Assembly (NCBI RefSeq): GCF_011772445.1 | Contig: NZ_WVZN01000003.1 | Location: 169,437 to 233,436 of the forward strand | Length of the DNA stretch: 64,000 nt | Reading direction: 5' to 3' | Source of the DNA: Hydrogenophaga sp. | Lineage (GTDB): Bacteria; Pseudomonadota; Gammaproteobacteria; Burkholderiales; Burkholderiaceae_C | Shown here: piece by piece, positions 11,454-20,713 of the stretch | Position numbering within the stretch: position 1 is the first letter of the stretch | Layout: every line of letters begins with the position of its first letter | Program-made: the position numbers and the translations under genes | Notes under the pieces: generated by a model | Told to the model about the DNA's origin: nothing | The model's input: only the letters and a program-made list of their open reading frames with translations | Databases searched by the model: none

Positions 11454-11571
11454 AGTGACACCTGGGTTCGCCAACAAGGAAGACGGACTCCCTCTCTGGC
11501 GTGCCAGTGCGCTCCGCTGGCCGAGGGCCCGCCCACCCGCTGCAATTGAAGCCCTTGAAGCGCCAACTCCC

Positions 11572-12705
11572 TCACCGCGGCCACAACACCCACAAGCGCA
11601 GCGGTTGCTTGAGCGTGGCCGCCTGCCGGTAGGCTTCGTCGTTCCAGCCGCCCCAGCCGGTGAAGAGATCGGCGCGCACCGCGCCCAGGATGGCGCCGCC
11701 CGTGTCCTGCGCCAGCACCAGGCGATTGGTCGCCAGCGCGGGCCCCTGCGTGGCCAGCCACACTGGTGTGCCGTAGGGAATGCTCTGCGGATCGACCGCG
11801 ATGGAGCGCCCGGGCGTCAGCGGCACGCCCTGCGCGCCGCGCGGGCCGAAGGCCGCCGTCAGCGGCGTCAGCGGCTCCTCCCTGAAGAACACCGTGCGCG
11901 GGTTGCTCCACAGCATCTCGTTCACCCGCTCCGGGTTCTGCCGCGCCCAGGCCTTGATGGACTCCCACGAGGCCTCGCGGATCGCGCCCTGGTCGAGCAA
12001 CCAGCGGCCCACGCTCTGGTAGGTGTGGCCGTTGTGTGCGGCAAAGGCCAGGCGCACCTGGCGCACCCGGCCATCGGGCTCGGTGATGTTCACGCGCCCC
12101 GAGCCCTGGATCTGCAGGATCAGCGCGTCGATCGGGTCGGCCAGCCAGGCGATGGCGCGCCCGCGCAGCGCGGCCTGCGCCTCGGGCAGGGTGTCGACCT
12201 GCTGGCGCGTGTACCAGCGCTGGCCCGGCACCAGCCCGACCGGCACCGCGTGCAGCGGCACGCGGTTCGTCGCCGTGGGCTCGCGCGTGGCGTCCATGAT
12301 GGGCTCGTAGTAGCCGGTGAGCAGGCCCTCGGGCTCGCGCCCGTCGGCCTCGAGCACGCGGTAGGGCTGCAGGCGCTCCTGCATCCAGGCCTGCTGGCGC
12401 GGCGCGTCGGCGAAGGCCAGCGGGCGCGCTTCGGCGCACACGGCCTCGAAGCCGGCCGCCGGCCGCTCGCAGCCCTGGATCAGCGCGTTCCAGGCGTCGT
12501 GCAGGGCGTCCTGGCCCCAGCCGGGCAGGGCGTTCCAGGCCACGGGTACCCAGCGGCTCTTGCTGTGCTGCCTGGCCGCCGGCTCCGCTGCGCCGGGCGC
12601 GGGAACTTCCGGTGCCGGCTCCAGCACCACCCGGGGGCCCACCGCGCAGGCCACCAGGCTGCCTACAATGCCCGCCGCCACGGCCCCACGCGCCAGTCTC
12701 TTCAT
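11572..12705 (-). CDS. mltA: Membrane-bound lytic murein transglycosylase A
   Basis: 377 residues from the ATG at 12705, chosen because it gives a compact lipoprotein signal (Arg/Lys, hydrophobic stretch, lipobox SLVAC with Cys20). An in-frame ATG 21 bases upstream is also possible. MltA/3D-domain landmarks include GLLTGYYEP, LQIQGSGR and the C-terminal AQDTGGAILGAVRADLFTGWG with the catalytic Asp of the 3D fold. It cleaves peptidoglycan glycan strands at the outer membrane. It faces away from the small membrane ORF at 12725. Confidence 0.92.
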   Translation of the reverse strand: MKRLARGAVAAGIVGSLVACAVGPRVVLEPAPEVPAPGAAEPAARQHSKSRWVPVAWNALPGWGQDALHDAWNALIQGCERPAAGFEAVCAEARPLAFADAPRQQAWMQERLQPYRVLEADGREPEGLLTGYYEPIMDATREPTATNRVPLHAVPVGLVPGQRWYTRQQVDTLPEAQAALRGRAIAWLADPIDALILQIQGSGRVNITEPDGRVRQVRLAFAAHNGHTYQSVGRWLLDQGAIREASWESIKAWARQNPERVNEMLWSNPRTVFFREEPLTPLTAAFGPRGAQGVPLTPGRSIAVDPQSIPYGTPVWLATQGPALATNRLVLAQDTGGAILGAVRADLFTGWGGWNDEAYRQAATLKQPLRLWVLWPR

Positions 12706-12724
12706 TCCGTCGATTCCGTCCGCC

Positions 12725-12880
12725 ATGACTCTCTTGCTGCTCGAAGCGCTGGGCGCGCTGCTCCTGTTGGTGTTCATCGTGTGGTGGACCATGTTCTCCG
12801 GCCGCCGCAAGGGCGAACTGCCCGAGGAGGCCGAGCGCGACAAGCGCAAGGCCCCGGAACAGGACCCGCCGGCGCGCTGA
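12725..12880 (+). CDS. Small single-pass membrane protein, hypothetical
   Basis: 51 residues: a hydrophobic segment (about 3-23, LLLLEALGALLLLVFIVWW) followed by a strongly charged Glu/Arg/Lys tail. Its ATG lies 20 bases from the mltA start on the other strand. A TACAAT minus-10-like hexamer at 12663-12668 would place its promoter inside the mltA coding region. No family is recognised. It resembles small inner-membrane proteins found near cell-wall genes, but it could be non-functional. Confidence 0.45.
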   Translation: MTLLLLEALGALLLLVFIVWWTMFSGRRKGELPEEAERDKRKAPEQDPPAR

Positions 12881-12897
12881 TCGTTCCCGGCCCCGGC

Positions 12898-13527
12898 TCA
12901 GGCATCGCGCAACCGGTTGGCCAGTTCGACCGCGGATTTCACGCCCATCTTGTCGAACACGCGCGAGCGGTGGACTTCCACCGTGCGCACACTGATCTGC
13001 AGCTGATCGGCCACCAGCTTGTTGGGCAGACCAGCCACCACGAGGTTCATCACGTCGCGTTCGCGCTCGGTCAGGCTGCTCAGGCGCTGCTGCAGCTCGC
13101 GCCGCACGGCGCGCTCGGCCAGTTGCGCGGCCGACTGGCGCAGCGCCTGCTCGACGCGGTCGACCAGCGCGTTGTCCGAGAACGGCTTTTCGCAGAAGTC
13201 GAAGGCGCCGCGCTTGACCGCCGCCACGGCGGTGGGCACGTCGGCGTGGCCCGACAGAAAGATGATGGGCATGGCCGCCTGCCAGGGCAGCAGGCGCAGC
13301 TTCTCGAACAGGGCCAGGCCGCTCATGCCGGGCATGCGCACGTCCAGCAGCACGCAGCAGGGCACGTCGGGCTCCTGCCGCGCGATGGCGGCGCCGGCCA
13401 GGAAGTCCTCGGCGCTGTCGAAGCCGTCGCTGATCAGCCGGCGCGTGCGCAGCAGCCAGGCCAGGGCCTCGCGCACGCCGACGTCGTCGTCCACGAGGTA
13501 GATCTTCGCGTCGGGGAATTCGGTCAT
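12898..13527 (-). CDS. FixJ/NarL-type response regulator
   Basis: 209 residues. Receiver domain: acidic pair at DDD (13-15), phospho-acceptor Asp62 in LLDVRMPG, and Lys in EKPF. C-terminal LuxR-type helix-turn-helix: LTERERDVMNLVVAGLPNK, followed by SVRTVEVHRSRV. The start MTEFPDAK at 13527 is preferred over an upstream in-frame ATG because the receiver begins right after it. It follows the histidine kinase by 7 bases in the same direction, so the two form one operon. Target genes are unknown. Confidence 0.92.
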   Translation of the reverse strand: MTEFPDAKIYLVDDDVGVREALAWLLRTRRLISDGFDSAEDFLAGAAIARQEPDVPCCVLLDVRMPGMSGLALFEKLRLLPWQAAMPIIFLSGHADVPTAVAAVKRGAFDFCEKPFSDNALVDRVEQALRQSAAQLAERAVRRELQQRLSSLTERERDVMNLVVAGLPNKLVADQLQISVRTVEVHRSRVFDKMGVKSAVELANRLRDA

Positions 13528-13534
13528 GCGCGGA

Positions 13535-15601
13535 TCATAGGAGCGCGGCCTGGGCCTCCAGCGGCCGCCCCGCCTGCGCCTCGGCCACGGGCAGGGTGAA
13601 CGAGAAGCGCGTGCCACGCGGCTGCGCGGGCTCGAAGTCCAGCGCGCCGCCGTGCTGCTCCACCACCGTGCGGCACAGGCTCAGGCCCAGGCCCATGCCC
13701 TCGGCCCTGGTGGTGAAGAAGGGCGTGAACAGGCGCTCGGCCACTTCGGGCGGCAGGCCTTGGCCGTGGTCGGTCACGTCCACGCGCACCCAGCGCGCGC
13801 AACGCCCTTCGCCCGGTTCGCCGGCCTCGCCCATCACCGGCGCCATGGCGATGTGCAGCACGCGCAGGCCGCTGGCCGTGCCCGGGTCGCCCAGCGGCAT
13901 GGCCTGCATGCCGTTGCGCGCGAGGTTGAGCAGCACCTGCTCGACCATGGTGCGGTCGCACCACACGCGCGGCGTGCCGGGGGCGATGTCGACCTGCAGG
14001 CGGATGCCGCGCTTCTTGGCCTGCAAGGTGAGCAGGGTGGAAATGCCTTCGATGAGCTGGCGCGGCTCCACCGCCTCGCGCACCTGGTCGCGGCGGCGCA
14101 CGAAGTCGGCCACGCCGCGGATCACGCGGCCCGCGCGCTCGGCCTGCTCGCCGATGCGGCGGATGGCGCGCTCGATGTCGCCACCCACGCTGTCGTCGCC
14201 CCGGTCTTCGCCACGTTGCAGCAGGTTGAGGGTGCCGCTGGCGTAGCTGGCGATGGCCGCCAGCGGCTGGTTGAGTTCGTGGCTGATGAGCGAGGCCATC
14301 TCGCCCACGGTGGCCAGGCGCGCGGTGGCCTGCAGCTTGTCCTGCGAGGCGCGGTTGAGCTCCTCGATGCGGCGCTGCTCGGTGAGGTCGATGATGGCGC
14401 TCATGTAGCCGGTCTGCACGCCCTGGGCGTCGATCAGCGGGGCCTCGATGATGAGCACCGGAAAGCGCGTGCCATCGCTGCGCTGGAACACGGATTCGTA
14501 GCCCTCGCGCGGCAGGATCTGACCGGCCAGGCGCACGGCCTGGCGCTGCTGGTACTCGTCCACCAGTTCGGGCGGCCACCAGGGCGCGGGCATGCCGCTG
14601 CCCACCAGCTGCTCGGCCGTCAGGCCCACCATCTGGCAGAAGGCGGGGTTGACGTAGGTGATGCGCCCGGTCATGTCGCGCGCGCGCAGGCCGGTGACGA
14701 GCGAGTCCTCCATGGCCTTGCGAAAGGCCAGTGCGTCGGCCGCGCGCTGCTCGGCGCGCTGGCGCCGTCGCATGTCGCGCGCCAGCAGGTACAGCACCGC
14801 CAGCAGCGCCAGCGAGAGCGCGCCCACCACGCCGGTGAGCACGTTGGGGAACAGGCCGAGCGCGCGGCGCGGGCTCTCCAGTTGCAGCAGCAGGGTGTGG
14901 CCCGGCAGGTCCAGCAGGGCGTGCGCGCTGAGGGTGCGCCGCTGCAGGGGCACCACGCTGTGCACGGCCAGGCGCGCGCCGTCGCTCTCCACGAAGCTCA
15001 GGCCGCGCCCGCGCAGCGGGACCGCGTCGGTGAGTTCGGCCAGCATGGCGGGCAGGGAGTAGGTGGCGATGAGGAAGCCGCGCGACTCGCCGGCTTCGCT
15101 CAGGGGCAGGCACAGCTCCATCACCTCCAGGCCGCGGCCGTCGCGCTTGGGCCAGAAGTAGCTGGCGGAGTACGCCGGGCCCGACAGGCGCAGCGCGGCG
15201 TCGCAGGCCTGGCGCACCTCGGGCAGGGCCTGGCCGCGCGGCAGCAGGTCGAACACGTCGGGCCGGTAGGGCGAGAGGCGCTGCGCGAGCACGCGCATGT
15301 CCGTGTCCCGCCATTCGAGCCGCACGAGCTCGCGCCGCTGCGCGAGCAGTTCGGCCGCGGCCGTGTCCCAGCCCGCCGGCGTGGGGGAAAAGGCGTTGAG
15401 CGATTGCAGGCTCTGGACGTTGTGCAGCAGCGCCCCGCGGATTTCGCCGACCACGGTGGTGGCATCCTGGTCGAGCGCGGCCTGATCGCGCCCGACCTCG
15501 TACTCGGCGGCCAGGAAGACCAGCACCGCGAGCAGCGCGCCCACCAGCAGCAGCAGCGCGCCCCACAGGGGCCAGCGGGGCGGCTTGAGGGCGCGACTCA
15601 C
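13535..15601 (-). CDS. PAS-domain sensor histidine kinase
   Basis: 688 residues from a GTG start. Two membrane segments (about 11-32 and 252-274) flank a periplasmic sensor domain of about 215 residues. Then come a PAS domain (about 290-410, TGRITYVNPAFCQMVG), a HisKA box with His441 (ISHELNQPLAA) and an HATPase with N box LLNLARNGMQAM and a GLGLSLCR G box. The HELNQPLAAI form is the subclass that pairs with FixJ/TodT-type regulators, as seen in the next gene. It lies 16 bases after the nitrilase stop. The ligand is unknown. Confidence 0.92.
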   Translation of the reverse strand: MSRALKPPRWPLWGALLLLVGALLAVLVFLAAEYEVGRDQAALDQDATTVVGEIRGALLHNVQSLQSLNAFSPTPAGWDTAAAELLAQRRELVRLEWRDTDMRVLAQRLSPYRPDVFDLLPRGQALPEVRQACDAALRLSGPAYSASYFWPKRDGRGLEVMELCLPLSEAGESRGFLIATYSLPAMLAELTDAVPLRGRGLSFVESDGARLAVHSVVPLQRRTLSAHALLDLPGHTLLLQLESPRRALGLFPNVLTGVVGALSLALLAVLYLLARDMRRRQRAEQRAADALAFRKAMEDSLVTGLRARDMTGRITYVNPAFCQMVGLTAEQLVGSGMPAPWWPPELVDEYQQRQAVRLAGQILPREGYESVFQRSDGTRFPVLIIEAPLIDAQGVQTGYMSAIIDLTEQRRIEELNRASQDKLQATARLATVGEMASLISHELNQPLAAIASYASGTLNLLQRGEDRGDDSVGGDIERAIRRIGEQAERAGRVIRGVADFVRRRDQVREAVEPRQLIEGISTLLTLQAKKRGIRLQVDIAPGTPRVWCDRTMVEQVLLNLARNGMQAMPLGDPGTASGLRVLHIAMAPVMGEAGEPGEGRCARWVRVDVTDHGQGLPPEVAERLFTPFFTTRAEGMGLGLSLCRTVVEQHGGALDFEPAQPRGTRFSFTLPVAEAQAGRPLEAQAALL

Positions 15602-15617
15602 GGGCGCAGCAGCGCGT

Positions 15618-16427
15618 TCAGCAGAGAACGCGGTGCTCCAGACAGGGGAGTTGCTCGCGCACCTGGCGGATGCGCGCCATGTCGATGTCGGCCAGCGCCA
15701 CGCCCGGTCCCTCGGCGTGCAGGGCCATCACCTGGCCCCAGGGGTCGATCACCATGCTGTGGCCCCAGGTGCGCCGGCCGTTCTCGTGCACGCCGCCCTG
15801 AGCGCTGGCGATGACGAAGGCCTGGTTCTCGATGGCGCGGGCGCGCAGCAGCACCTCCCAGTGCGCCGAGCCGGTGGTGTAGGTGAAGGCGGCGGGCACC
15901 AGCAGCACGTCGGACGCGAGCATGCGGTAGAGCTCGGCGAAGCGCAGGTCGTAGCACACGCTCTGGCCGATGCGCCAGTTCTCGCCGTCGCGCGAGCGCA
16001 GCTCGAAATGGGTGGGCGTGTCGCCGGCCTGCAGCACCGCGGCCTCGTCGTAGCGCTCGCGCCCGTTGTCGTAGCGGAAGAGGTGGATCTTGTCGTAGCG
16101 GCTCAGGCGGTGGCCCTTGGCGTCGAAGCTGAGCGAGGCGTTGGCGGCGTGCGACGGGTCGGCGGTGGCCATGGGCAGGGTGCCGCCCACGATGCACATC
16201 TTCAGGTCGCGCGCGGCGTCGGCCAGGAAGTCCTGCACGCGGCCCAGGCCCTCGGTTTCGGCGATGAGGAGCTTGTCTTCGTCCTTGGCGCCCATGAAGC
16301 AGAAGTACTCGGGCAGCACCGCGAGTTCGGCCCCGACGGCGGCGGCCTGGCGCAGCAGGCGCAGGGCTTCGCTGAGGTTGGCGTCCAGGCTGATGCCGGA
16401 CACCATCTGGATGGCGGCAACTTTCAT
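15618..16427 (-). CDS. Carbon-nitrogen hydrolase, Nit1/Nit2 type (probable deaminated glutathione amidase)
   Basis: 269 residues. The nitrilase-superfamily Glu-Lys-Cys triad is visible: Glu40 in LPEYFCF, Lys113 in YDKIHLF and Cys158 in SVCYDLRFAELYR. The DLRFAELYR context is typical of the Nit1/NitR branch, which repairs deaminated glutathione, or of omega-amidases. It lies between the YhdP gene and a two-component system on the same strand. Proximity to yhdP-like genes is common in proteobacteria. The exact amide substrate is inferred from the family. Confidence 0.85.
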   Translation of the reverse strand: MKVAAIQMVSGISLDANLSEALRLLRQAAAVGAELAVLPEYFCFMGAKDEDKLLIAETEGLGRVQDFLADAARDLKMCIVGGTLPMATADPSHAANASLSFDAKGHRLSRYDKIHLFRYDNGRERYDEAAVLQAGDTPTHFELRSRDGENWRIGQSVCYDLRFAELYRMLASDVLLVPAAFTYTTGSAHWEVLLRARAIENQAFVIASAQGGVHENGRRTWGHSMVIDPWGQVMALHAEGPGVALADIDMARIRQVREQLPCLEHRVLC

Positions 16428-16502
16428 GCGGTGAGTCCTCCGGCGGAAAAGGGGGCGTGCGATCGGCCAGGGTGCGACACCCCGGGGGGCAAGCCTTCAA
16501 GC

Positions 16503-19500
16503 TTACTGCAGCGTGGTGCCCGGCGTGGGCGCCGGGGTCGGCCGCGCCACCTTCTCCACCTGCGGGTCGGCCCAGCCGCCGCTGACGCGAAATTCCTGCG
16601 TGGCCGCGCTTTGCAGCGGCTGGCGCAGCAGGAACTGCGCGAGGAAGCTGCCCAGGCCCACCGCCGGGTTGATGGCGGTGGCGATGAGGGATGCCGTGCC
16701 GGCGTTGAGCTCGGGCACCACCACCACCTTCAGGTCCTGCGTTTCGCGTGCGAGGTCGGCCGAGCCTTCCATCAGCACCGCCGCGTTCACGCCCTTCATC
16801 TGCAGGTTGTTGCTGTGGATGACGCCCTGCTCGATGCGCGCGTCGCCCCGCACGAAGTCGAAGGCAAAGCCCTCGGAGAAGACGTCGCGGAAATCGAGCG
16901 CCAGGCGGCGCGGCAGGGCCTGCAGGCTGAGCACGCCGAGCAGGCGGCCCGCGCCCGGGTCGGCCTTGAGGAACTGGCCGCGCGCCACGTCCAGCTTGAG
17001 GTTGCCGGCCAGCGTCGGGTAGTGAATGCCGAAGGGCGTGCCGAGCCAGCCGATCTGGCCTTCGAGCCGCCCCTTGCCGCCGCGCACCAGGCCTTCCTTG
17101 CCGAAGCGGTTCAACAGCGCGCCGCTGTCGTCCACGTCGAGGCGGAACTGCAAGGCGGTGCGGCGCTGGCCGCCTTCGCCGCCCCCCAGGGGCGCCCAGT
17201 TGCCCGAGGCGCTGAGCCGCGCTTCGGGCAAGGTGGCGCGCAAGGCGTTGAGCCGCCATTCACCCACGCGCGTGGGCCCGCCGCGGTTGACGGCGTCGAT
17301 CTCCACACGGCCGAGCGAGCGCCCGTCCCACTGCAGGTCGTCCACCGCGATGTCCAGCGCAGGCACGCTGCCGGGCTGCTGCAGCAAGGCGTCGACCTCG
17401 CGCGGCGCGGCCGGCGACAGCGTGAGGCGCGCCAGCCGGGCGCGGATGCTGCCCGCCCCGGCGGGACCCGCCGGACGGAACTCGACATAACCATTGAGTT
17501 CGTTGGCGTCGACGTTGGCGCGCCAGACCGGGCCCTCGCGCGAGGCGCCGACGACCACGCGCTGGAAGCGCCGCCCATCGACGAGCGCCGCGTCGGCATG
17601 AAGCGACACCGCCAAGGGCAGACCTTCGCCGAGGACGGCCGTGGCCTCGGTGCCGCTGTCGCGCAGCAGGGCCCGCCAGGCATCGAGATCGAGCTCGCCC
17701 ACGCGCAGCCGGGCGTGCAGGCCCTGAGGCGGCAGCACGGCGCGTTCGCCAGCGGCCTGGCCCACGGCCAGTCCACCGCGCACCAGGCGCGCCGACTCGC
17801 CGCGCAGGTCGCGTTCGGCGATCAGGTCCACCAGCGGCTGCGCGGCAGGGCCGAGTTGCAGCGTGATCCGGTCACTGACGGCCTTGTCGCCCTGCAGGCC
17901 CTGCACGGCGCTCTCCAGGCGCAGGGGCCAGGCGGCCTCGGCGGGCTTGCTCAGGGGCGCGGGCAGGCTCAGCGCCAGGCCCTGCAGGCTGCTGTCGATG
18001 CGCAGCTCGGGGGCGCCGCCGCGAAAGCCGAGGGTGGCGTTGTAGCGGGCGCTGCCGCTGGCGTGCGCGAACAGATTGGACACGGGGCCAAACCCGCCCT
18101 CGCGCAGGCCGGCGGCACTGGCCGTGCCGCTGCCGCGGAACCGGGCCACCGTGCGGCCCGGCGCCTCGCTGCGCAGGCTGCCGTCGAACAGCAGTTCCCC
18201 GCCCAGCACCTGGCTGCGTGCGCCGGTGAAGGCGAAGCCCTGGTCGGTGAAGTCGAGCGTGGCGCGCGTGCGCGCGAGCAACGGCGTGCCGGGCATGAGG
18301 CGCAGGTCGGTGCCGTCGAGTCTGACCTTGCCACTCACCCGGCTGTCCTTCAGGTGCTTGAGCGGCAGATCGATCTGCACCGTGGTCTCGCCCGGCCCGC
18401 TGGCCTGGGCCGAGGCCAGGGCGCCCTCGGTGAAGGTGTTCACCGGCGAGCGCTGGACGAAGCCCAGCAGCTCGTCCGCCGGGCCCTTGCCGTGGACGCG
18501 CACACGCACCCGCGCGTCGTGCGCGAGGTTTTCGATGTCCACCCCGCCGTCCAGTGCGACGCCGGGCGCGCCGTCCACACCGCCGCGCACCTCGCTGATC
18601 TGAAGGCTGCCGCGGTCGAGCACGAAGCGCGCGCTGGCGTTGCGCACCCCGGGCCAGTGCGCCTCCCCCTCGTCCTGCAGGACGGCGGGCAGGTAGTCGA
18701 AGTCCACGCCCTCCAGCGCCGCCTCGATGCGGAAGGTGCCCGAACTGTGGTGCGGCTCGTCGAAGGGAATGTCGTCCACCAGGCCCTGGACGCGAAAGCT
18801 CGCCTGGCGCGAGCCACCGGCCCGCGCGGCCTCGCGCACGTAGCGGCGCGCGCTCTCGGGCACGACCATCGGCAGGTAGCGGTGCACCGCCGTGCCATCG
18901 GCGCGGGTGAGCTGAGCGCTGAGGTCGAGCACGCCCGGCAGGCGCGGTTGCGCGGGCTGGGCGGCGGGGTCACCGGTGTGCCAGCGCGCCTGCAGCGTGC
19001 CTTCGGCGTGATCGTTGGCCAGGGTGGCCTGGTCGAGCTGGATGTCGAGACGATCGCCCTTGACCGTCCAGCGCACGCGGCCGTCGAAGCGGTCGAGCGC
19101 GATCCGCGGTTCCTCGAACACGTCGGGGAAGATGAAGGCGCCTTCGCGCAGCGCCACGCTGGCCTGGCCGCCGTTCTCGTCAAGGTCGAAATCGACGTCC
19201 GCGCCCTCGATGCCGGGCCGTCCCGGCAAGGGAAAGCGCCCGCTGCGCGAGCGTTTGCCGCTGGGCTCGCCGGCCAGGGCGAGACCACTCACGCGGCCCC
19301 TGGCACGCGCCACCACGTGCTCGGCCATGGGGCCGCTGCCGCGCGCCTGCCACGTCAGATCGAGCGTGTCGAGCCGCCCGCGCGGCTGCAGGCGCGCCAG
19401 CCAGTCGCGCGCGTCGGCGGGCAGGGGCAGCCGTTCGGCGATCGCCGCCACGGTCTGCAGGTCCACCGCCTGCGCCTGCACCACCGTGCGGGCGCCTTGG

Positions 19501-20642
19501 CGCTCGCGCGCCAGCGTGTGCTCCACGCGCACACGGGCGCCGGCCCAGTCCAGGCCTTCGCGCGTGGTGAACGCCAGGTCGTCCGAACCGAGGCTCATGC
19601 CACGGTCGGACCACTGCGCCTCCAGCCGGCCCCGCGCCTGCGCCAGGGCCAGGTCGGGCAGGTCGGGCGCGAGCTGCAGGTCGAGGTCCTGCAGGGCCAT
19701 GTCCAGCGTGAGGCCCTGCACCTGGCCTTGCTGCACGCGCGCCCAGGCGCGCAGCGCGCCTTCGCCGCTGCGCACGTCCACGCCCGAGTCGCTCAGGTCC
19801 AGGTGGGCGCGCAGGCGCGAGACGTCGGCGCGCGCGAACTCGGCGTAGAGCTCGCCGCTCCAGTTGTCCCAGGGCGCCTGGCCGGCGGGCGCCTTCAGGG
19901 GCAGGCGCAGCAGCGGCTCGCGCAGGCGCCCCCGCAGGCTGAAACGCTCGCCCCACTCGGGTTCGGGCGTGGCGTCCAGGCGCAGTTCGTGCGAGCGCGC
20001 GCCATTGCGCGCCACGAAGTCGAGGTCGCGCAGCAGCACCGGTGGCTGCTGGCGGCGCTCGTCGATCCAGCGCACGGTGCCGCCGCGCACCACGAACTCC
20101 GGTTGCTCGAAAAACCAGTCGGCCGCGGCGTGGTTGCCCCCGCCGTCGCCCGAGACGTCGATGCCCGCGATTTCCACGCGGCCATCGGCGCGCCGGCGCA
20201 CGTCCACGCTCGGGCTGTCGATGCGCAGTTGCTCGAAGCCGCCGTGCCAGAGCGACTGAACCGAGACCGCGGCCCGCACCAGCGGCAGCTGCAGCGCGCT
20301 GCGGCCATTGGCGTCGTGCAGCCGAACGTCGCTGAGCTCGAAAGAGGGCACCAGCGGCGGCAGCACGCCGGCCAGTGTCGGGCCCTCGATGGCCCGGATG
20401 GCGCCGATGGTGACCGGTATCCCGACCGCGTGTGTGGCCCAGCGTTCCAGGTCGGGGCGCCAGGTGTCGATCCTTGGCACAATCCACGCCTGCAAAACGA
20501 GCCAGGTCAGGATGAACACGCCCCAAAGGCCCGCCAGCAGCCACAACAGCACGCGCAGGGCGCGTGCCCACAGCCGCAGCCCTCGGCCGGCCGGTGCATC
20601 GCCATTGGCGCTCGAGGCGCTGGCGTCAAGAGATCGGTTCAT
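16503..20642 (-). CDS. yhdP: YhdP family AsmA-like envelope protein
   Basis: About 1379 residues. The ATG at 20642 is preferred; an in-frame GTG lies 6 bases upstream. There is one N-terminal membrane segment (about 29-52), then a very long repetitive region rich in beta strands, with the AsmA-like C-terminus (GEGFAFDFVRGDARIEQGVI-like strands, then a Gly/Pro-rich tail). The TamB/YhdP group spans the periplasm and moves phospholipid to the outer membrane. The length matches the family (about 1270-1400). It is divergent from glnE across a 71-base gap. Confidence 0.9.
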   Translation of the reverse strand: MNRSLDASASSANGDAPAGRGLRLWARALRVLLWLLAGLWGVFILTWLVLQAWIVPRIDTWRPDLERWATHAVGIPVTIGAIRAIEGPTLAGVLPPLVPSFELSDVRLHDANGRSALQLPLVRAAVSVQSLWHGGFEQLRIDSPSVDVRRRADGRVEIAGIDVSGDGGGNHAAADWFFEQPEFVVRGGTVRWIDERRQQPPVLLRDLDFVARNGARSHELRLDATPEPEWGERFSLRGRLREPLLRLPLKAPAGQAPWDNWSGELYAEFARADVSRLRAHLDLSDSGVDVRSGEGALRAWARVQQGQVQGLTLDMALQDLDLQLAPDLPDLALAQARGRLEAQWSDRGMSLGSDDLAFTTREGLDWAGARVRVEHTLARERQGARTVVQAQAVDLQTVAAIAERLPLPADARDWLARLQPRGRLDTLDLTWQARGSGPMAEHVVARARGRVSGLALAGEPSGKRSRSGRFPLPGRPGIEGADVDFDLDENGGQASVALREGAFIFPDVFEEPRIALDRFDGRVRWTVKGDRLDIQLDQATLANDHAEGTLQARWHTGDPAAQPAQPRLPGVLDLSAQLTRADGTAVHRYLPMVVPESARRYVREAARAGGSRQASFRVQGLVDDIPFDEPHHSSGTFRIEAALEGVDFDYLPAVLQDEGEAHWPGVRNASARFVLDRGSLQISEVRGGVDGAPGVALDGGVDIENLAHDARVRVRVHGKGPADELLGFVQRSPVNTFTEGALASAQASGPGETTVQIDLPLKHLKDSRVSGKVRLDGTDLRLMPGTPLLARTRATLDFTDQGFAFTGARSQVLGGELLFDGSLRSEAPGRTVARFRGSGTASAAGLREGGFGPVSNLFAHASGSARYNATLGFRGGAPELRIDSSLQGLALSLPAPLSKPAEAAWPLRLESAVQGLQGDKAVSDRITLQLGPAAQPLVDLIAERDLRGESARLVRGGLAVGQAAGERAVLPPQGLHARLRVGELDLDAWRALLRDSGTEATAVLGEGLPLAVSLHADAALVDGRRFQRVVVGASREGPVWRANVDANELNGYVEFRPAGPAGAGSIRARLARLTLSPAAPREVDALLQQPGSVPALDIAVDDLQWDGRSLGRVEIDAVNRGGPTRVGEWRLNALRATLPEARLSASGNWAPLGGGEGGQRRTALQFRLDVDDSGALLNRFGKEGLVRGGKGRLEGQIGWLGTPFGIHYPTLAGNLKLDVARGQFLKADPGAGRLLGVLSLQALPRRLALDFRDVFSEGFAFDFVRGDARIEQGVIHSNNLQMKGVNAAVLMEGSADLARETQDLKVVVVPELNAGTASLIATAINPAVGLGSFLAQFLLRQPLQSAATQEFRVSGGWADPQVEKVARPTPAPTPGTTLQ

Positions 20643-20713
20643 GTCCACCGCAAATTATGAGGGTGGGACACCACACAGGTTCCGGTGGTGCTGAGCACGG
20701 CTTGTCAACGATT

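Noticed and set aside
11219..12439. Minus-strand open frame running through the inverted-repeat element into mltA
   Set aside because: Out of frame with mltA and covers the repeat; the apparent protein is GC-driven. Repeats of this kind are often mis-annotated as genes.
15585..20660. Plus-strand open frame of about 1690 codons opposite YhdP, the nitrilase and part of the kinase gene
   Set aside because: It is antisense to well-supported genes. Its His/Gln/Arg/Ala-rich translation is the usual artefact of high third-position GC, and it has no domain.
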